A DNA stretch of 64,000 nt, taken from assembly GCA_965220465.1 (NCBI GenBank), contig CBDCPZ010000019.1, forward strand, positions 1 through 64,000, written 5' to 3'. The position numbers were made by a program, and so were the translations under genes. Shown one piece after another: positions 61,564 through 64,000 of this stretch. This DNA is from JAHDHW01 sp965220465. Its GTDB lineage: Bacteria; Bacteroidota; Bacteroidia; Chitinophagales; Saprospiraceae. The notes beneath the pieces were generated by a model, which saw only the letters and a list, made by a program, of their open reading frames with translations, did not search any database and was not told where the DNA came from. Every line of letters begins with the position of its first letter. Positions within the stretch are counted from its first letter, which is position 1.

Positions 61564-61974
61564 TTATAAGCTTCCCCTTTTTGTTTCTAAATATTCCTGT
61601 AAAATTAAAACTGCACTAATCTTATCCACCAGGCTTTTATCTTGTCGTTTTTTCTTTTTTGCTCCGCTCTGAAGTATAATCTTTTTTGCATCTGAAGAAG
61701 TAAAACGCTCATCTTGAGTTACAACTTTAACAGAAGGAAAAAGTTTATTGACTTGTAGGATAAATTCCTCAATTTTAGGGCTAAGTTCTGTCGGATTACC
61801 GTCCAGATGATAAGGCATCCCAACGACCATTTCTTCAACTACTTCCTCCGCAAGGTATTTTTTCAAAAAGGTAAAAATATCAGAAGTTGAAACAGTTTCC
61901 AAGCCGTTTGCAATTATTTGAAGCGGATCAGTTACTGCTACGCCAACTCGCTTTGTTCCATAATCAATACTCAT
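61564..61974 (-). CDS. ruvX: Holliday junction resolvase-like RuvX/YqgF
   Basis: This 136-residue protein is essential in many bacteria, with RNase H-fold catalytic residues in MSIDYGTKRVGVAV (Asp near the start), VVGMPYHLDGN (about 54-64) and TQDERFTSSDAKK (Glu and Asp) near the end. It acts in 16S rRNA maturation and is related to Holliday-junction resolvases. ATG 61974 is used; an upstream GTG at 61986 would begin before the transcript, because a -7 box lies at 61991-61998. Confidence 0.95.
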   Translation of the reverse strand: MSIDYGTKRVGVAVTDPLQIIANGLETVSTSDIFTFLKKYLAEEVVEEMVVGMPYHLDGNPTELSPKIEEFILQVNKLFPSVKVVTQDERFTSSDAKKIILQSGAKKKKRQDKSLVDKISAVLILQEYLETKRGSL

Positions 61975-61990
61975 TATTCTAGTCACCCGG

Positions 61991-61998
61991 CAAAGATA
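61991..61998 (-). promoter_or_regulatory. Bacteroidota -7 box of ruvX-def
   Basis: TATCTTTG on the minus strand (TAnnTTTG) lies 16 bp before ATG 61974. It would drive ruvX and def and sets the ruvX start. Confidence 0.6.
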
Positions 61999-63225
61999 GT
62001 GATTTTAGCACTTTTAGCGTTAAGCTTTTTGAAGATCTATTTTGTTGAAATGCAATTATTTAATAAAAAAGAAGAAGAGAAAATAGGTTGTTATAAAAAA
62101 GCAATCCCCCTCTGCACTTTAGCAGAGGAGGACTATCCCAAAACCGTTTTAAAATAAATCTCTAAACAGTTACCATTAATATAATTACCCAAATTCTTAA
62201 ATTTCTTTAGCTTCAGGATTTGCAAACAAGGCAAATCTGATTAATTTCCATAGCTGAGTATTACTCCCAGTAATACACAATTCAACAAATATTTGAGATT
62301 GATAAGGATTCTGCGATAGTGAAATAGTGGTTAATTTCCGCAGTTGATAAGAGAGGAAACAATTAGATTGTTATAATTGAATTGGATTAAAAATGTTCAT
62401 GTGTCCGGAAATCCTCTCTTTACTTAAAGAGTAAGTTTATCCTATCATATAATTATAATTTGTTGTTCGGTATATGGGAAATATAACTTGTAATCACAAG
62501 GTAAAAAAATAGTTATATAATCTATTTCCTTACTATGTATCACAAATATACAGTATATAAGCTGTGCATTTAATACCCCAAAAGTGGTATTTTAAATATC
62601 GGATAATTATTCATCTAAATTAATTAAATACGTAAATTTAAATATCTTCTTCAAGATATTGATTTAAAGATATATACAGTTATAAAAAAAACTAAATTGT
62701 TATAAAAGTGAAGATAGTTTTGATTAGCTAAAAGTCAAAAAATTGGTAGAAATGGTCAAAAAAAATTATATTTAAGCATAATGGATATTCGTTTTTGAAT
62801 CTTTTTTTATCAAAAAAACAGTTTTGACTTTAATTATTCTACCCTTCTAAAACCAGGTTTTTAATAAAAATGAAATTTTGAATAAATATTAGCTATTGAA
62901 AGCTTACAATTGCTTAATTTTGATATCAATTATATTTTGAGCATACTCAAAACCCATTCTTTAAACAAGCCCCTCGAATTTCCAATTTTATTACCCGAAA
63001 CCGTTTCTCTTTTTCTGTATCCTGGCTTAATTACCCAAAAAAACTTAGTTGAAGAAAATCTATAATATTCTTTAACAGCCGCTTTGCTTTTTTATGGCAA
63101 CTATTTTGCTAAAAAATAAGCAAATACTTTCGAGTTTGATGTTCAACAAGACAAGCGAAATTAGTTCTTATTTTACATCAATCCAATAAGACAAACAATC
63201 GTGAATTAAACAATATTTATAAATA
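61999..63225. other. Long AT-rich intergenic region
   Basis: More than 1.2 kb separates ruvX and the divergent lipoprotein gene, with stops in all frames and no RNA family recognised. A hairpin with stem CCTCTGC/GCAGAGG occurs at 62109-62128, and a 9-bp inverted repeat AAGAGAGGA/TCCTCTCTT (62349-62357 with 62412-62420) lies further in. Neither can be tied to a gene. Confidence 0.6.
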
Positions 63226-64000
63226 ATGTACAGATCAAACATTAATCTCTTCGTCATTATTTTTTTCCTTATAAGTTGCAATGGAAAAATACCTTCTGAT
63301 TCGACATCGATTCAATCCACAGATAAGCCTCTTTTCACCTTATTAACTTCAGATAAAACCGGAATTGATTTCAATAACAAGCTGGAGGAGAATGTATTTG
63401 ATGAAAATAAAAATATTCTGTCATTTGACTTTTATTATCATGGAGGAGGAGTTGCTATTGGTGATATTAATAATGACGGGATGGAGGATGTGTTTTTTAG
63501 CGGAAATGAAGTTAAAAATCGTTTATACCTTAATAAAGGGAACATGGTTTTTGAGGATATCACCGAAAAGGCAGGAATCAATACAGGCAAAAAATGGTCT
63601 ACTGGGGTAGCTATGGCTGATGTCAATGGAGATGGGAATCTAGACATTTATGTTTGCCAGGGAGGCTCTCCAAATTTACCCTGGTCTGAAAAGGCTAACC
63701 TTTTATATATCAATAATGGCGATGGAACTTTTGTAGAACAAGCAAAAGTCTACGGATTGGATGATTCTAACATGAGTACGATGGCTTCCTTTTTTGATTA
63801 TGATAAAGATGGTGATCTGGATTGTTTTGTCCTCAATGAATCAAAATATACCATGGTCGTGCATAAAGCAGTTTTTGAGGATTTGAAAAAAAAGGAAAAT
63901 CTGCTTCGTGCCGGTTGTAATCTGTACAGAAATGATGATGGTAAGTTTGTAAATGTCACAGAAGAAGCGGGTATGCTTGGCTGGTCATTCGGGTTAGGTC
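63226..64000 (+). CDS. FG-GAP/UnbV repeat lipoprotein, N-terminal part (third paralogue)
   Basis: The first 258 codons of another CRTAC1-like lipoprotein run off the window. It has a signal with lipobox FLISC, then the same opening as the two paralogues at 36634-43318 (FYYHGGGVAIGDINNDGMEDVFF, NRLYLNKGNMVFEDITEKAGI, GVAMADVNGDGNLDIYV, DYDKDGDLDCFV) with calcium-binding D-x-D/N-x-D-G motifs. It is a surface-exposed beta-propeller lipoprotein of unknown ligand. A further gene may follow outside the window. Confidence 0.93.
   Translation, partial: MYRSNINLFVIIFFLISCNGKIPSDSTSIQSTDKPLFTLLTSDKTGIDFNNKLEENVFDENKNILSFDFYYHGGGVAIGDINNDGMEDVFFSGNEVKNRLYLNKGNMVFEDITEKAGINTGKKWSTGVAMADVNGDGNLDIYVCQGGSPNLPWSEKANLLYINNGDGTFVEQAKVYGLDDSNMSTMASFFDYDKDGDLDCFVLNESKYTMVVHKAVFEDLKKKENLLRAGCNLYRNDDGKFVNVTEEAGMLGWSFGLG

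Noticed and set aside
61918..62157. Small plus-strand open frame overlapping ruvX start
   Set aside because: It is antisense to ruvX at its start, has no motif and includes the ruvX promoter region.
1..64000. Mobile elements, prophage, integrons or biosynthetic gene cluster
   Set aside because: No transposase, integrase, phage structural gene, terminal repeat, polyketide or peptide synthetase gene was seen in any frame inspected.

Overview
The window looks like a chromosomal segment of a free-living Bacteroidota bacterium, most likely close to the Saprospiria or another environmental lineage. The evidence is low GC with AT-rich intergenic DNA, several copies of the phylum's TAnnTTTG -7 promoter box, a SusC/SusD pair, a PorP/SprF outer-membrane partner of type IX secretion, T9SS type A and type B (gliding-motility/CHU_C) sorting domains, many lipoproteins, an OstA-like protein, and giant FG-GAP/UnbV lipoproteins. 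I see no phage, insertion sequence, CRISPR array or rRNA. One tRNA is present (Ser, GGA).

Layout. Positions 1-3217 hold an ECF42-type sigma factor, its DGPF partner, a glutathione peroxidase and a geranylgeranyl-reductase-like flavoprotein. Three of these four genes are broken by single-base frameshifts. Positions 3327-9090 read like a stress/copper locus: an ECF sigma factor, a small membrane protein, a Spy/CpxP-like periplasmic sensor, a deleted SCO1 remnant, a tightly overlapping cassette DUF6503 - MbnP - MbnH, and a T9SS-exported YHYH protein. Positions 9256-14390 carry mixed metabolism (NAD-binding protein, exported HIT protein, MpaB-like oxygenase, secreted sorbosone/glucose dehydrogenase). 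Positions 14899-28100 are a cell-surface region: a 1369-residue LRR protein with 14 tandem 54-residue two-cysteine repeats, a DUF547/beta-barrel fusion, PorP/SprF, and another CHU_C surface protein, with the translational GTPase typA between them.

Positions 28801-36403 contain solitary metabolic and transport genes (Gfo/Idh/MocA oxidoreductase, BASS transporter, DinB, amino-acid permease, SGNH lipoprotein, vanadium-haloperoxidase-like lipoprotein, EI24-like membrane protein). Positions 36634-47936 form one minus-strand surface operon: SusC, SusD, then two roughly 1100-residue FG-GAP/UnbV lipoproteins whose reading frames overlap by 8 bp. A third, truncated paralogue enters at the right edge.

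Positions 48292-61974 are mostly housekeeping: an exported aspartic protease with PDZ, rplU and rpmA (L27 here carries an unusual C-terminal helix-hairpin-helix extension), BatE-like and OstA-like envelope proteins, an ExbB - membrane protein - ExbD - ExbD energiser that could power TonB uptake through SusC, tRNA-Ser, TatD, viroplasmin-RNase H, peptide deformylase and RuvX. Two loci carry related heptanucleotide tandem repeats (31031-31135 and 60891-60960). The most interesting points are the MbnP/MbnH/YHYH cassette beside a dead SCO1, the L27-HhH fusion, the two-cysteine repeat adhesin, and an orphan minus-strand terminator upstream of typA that may mark an unannotated RNA.
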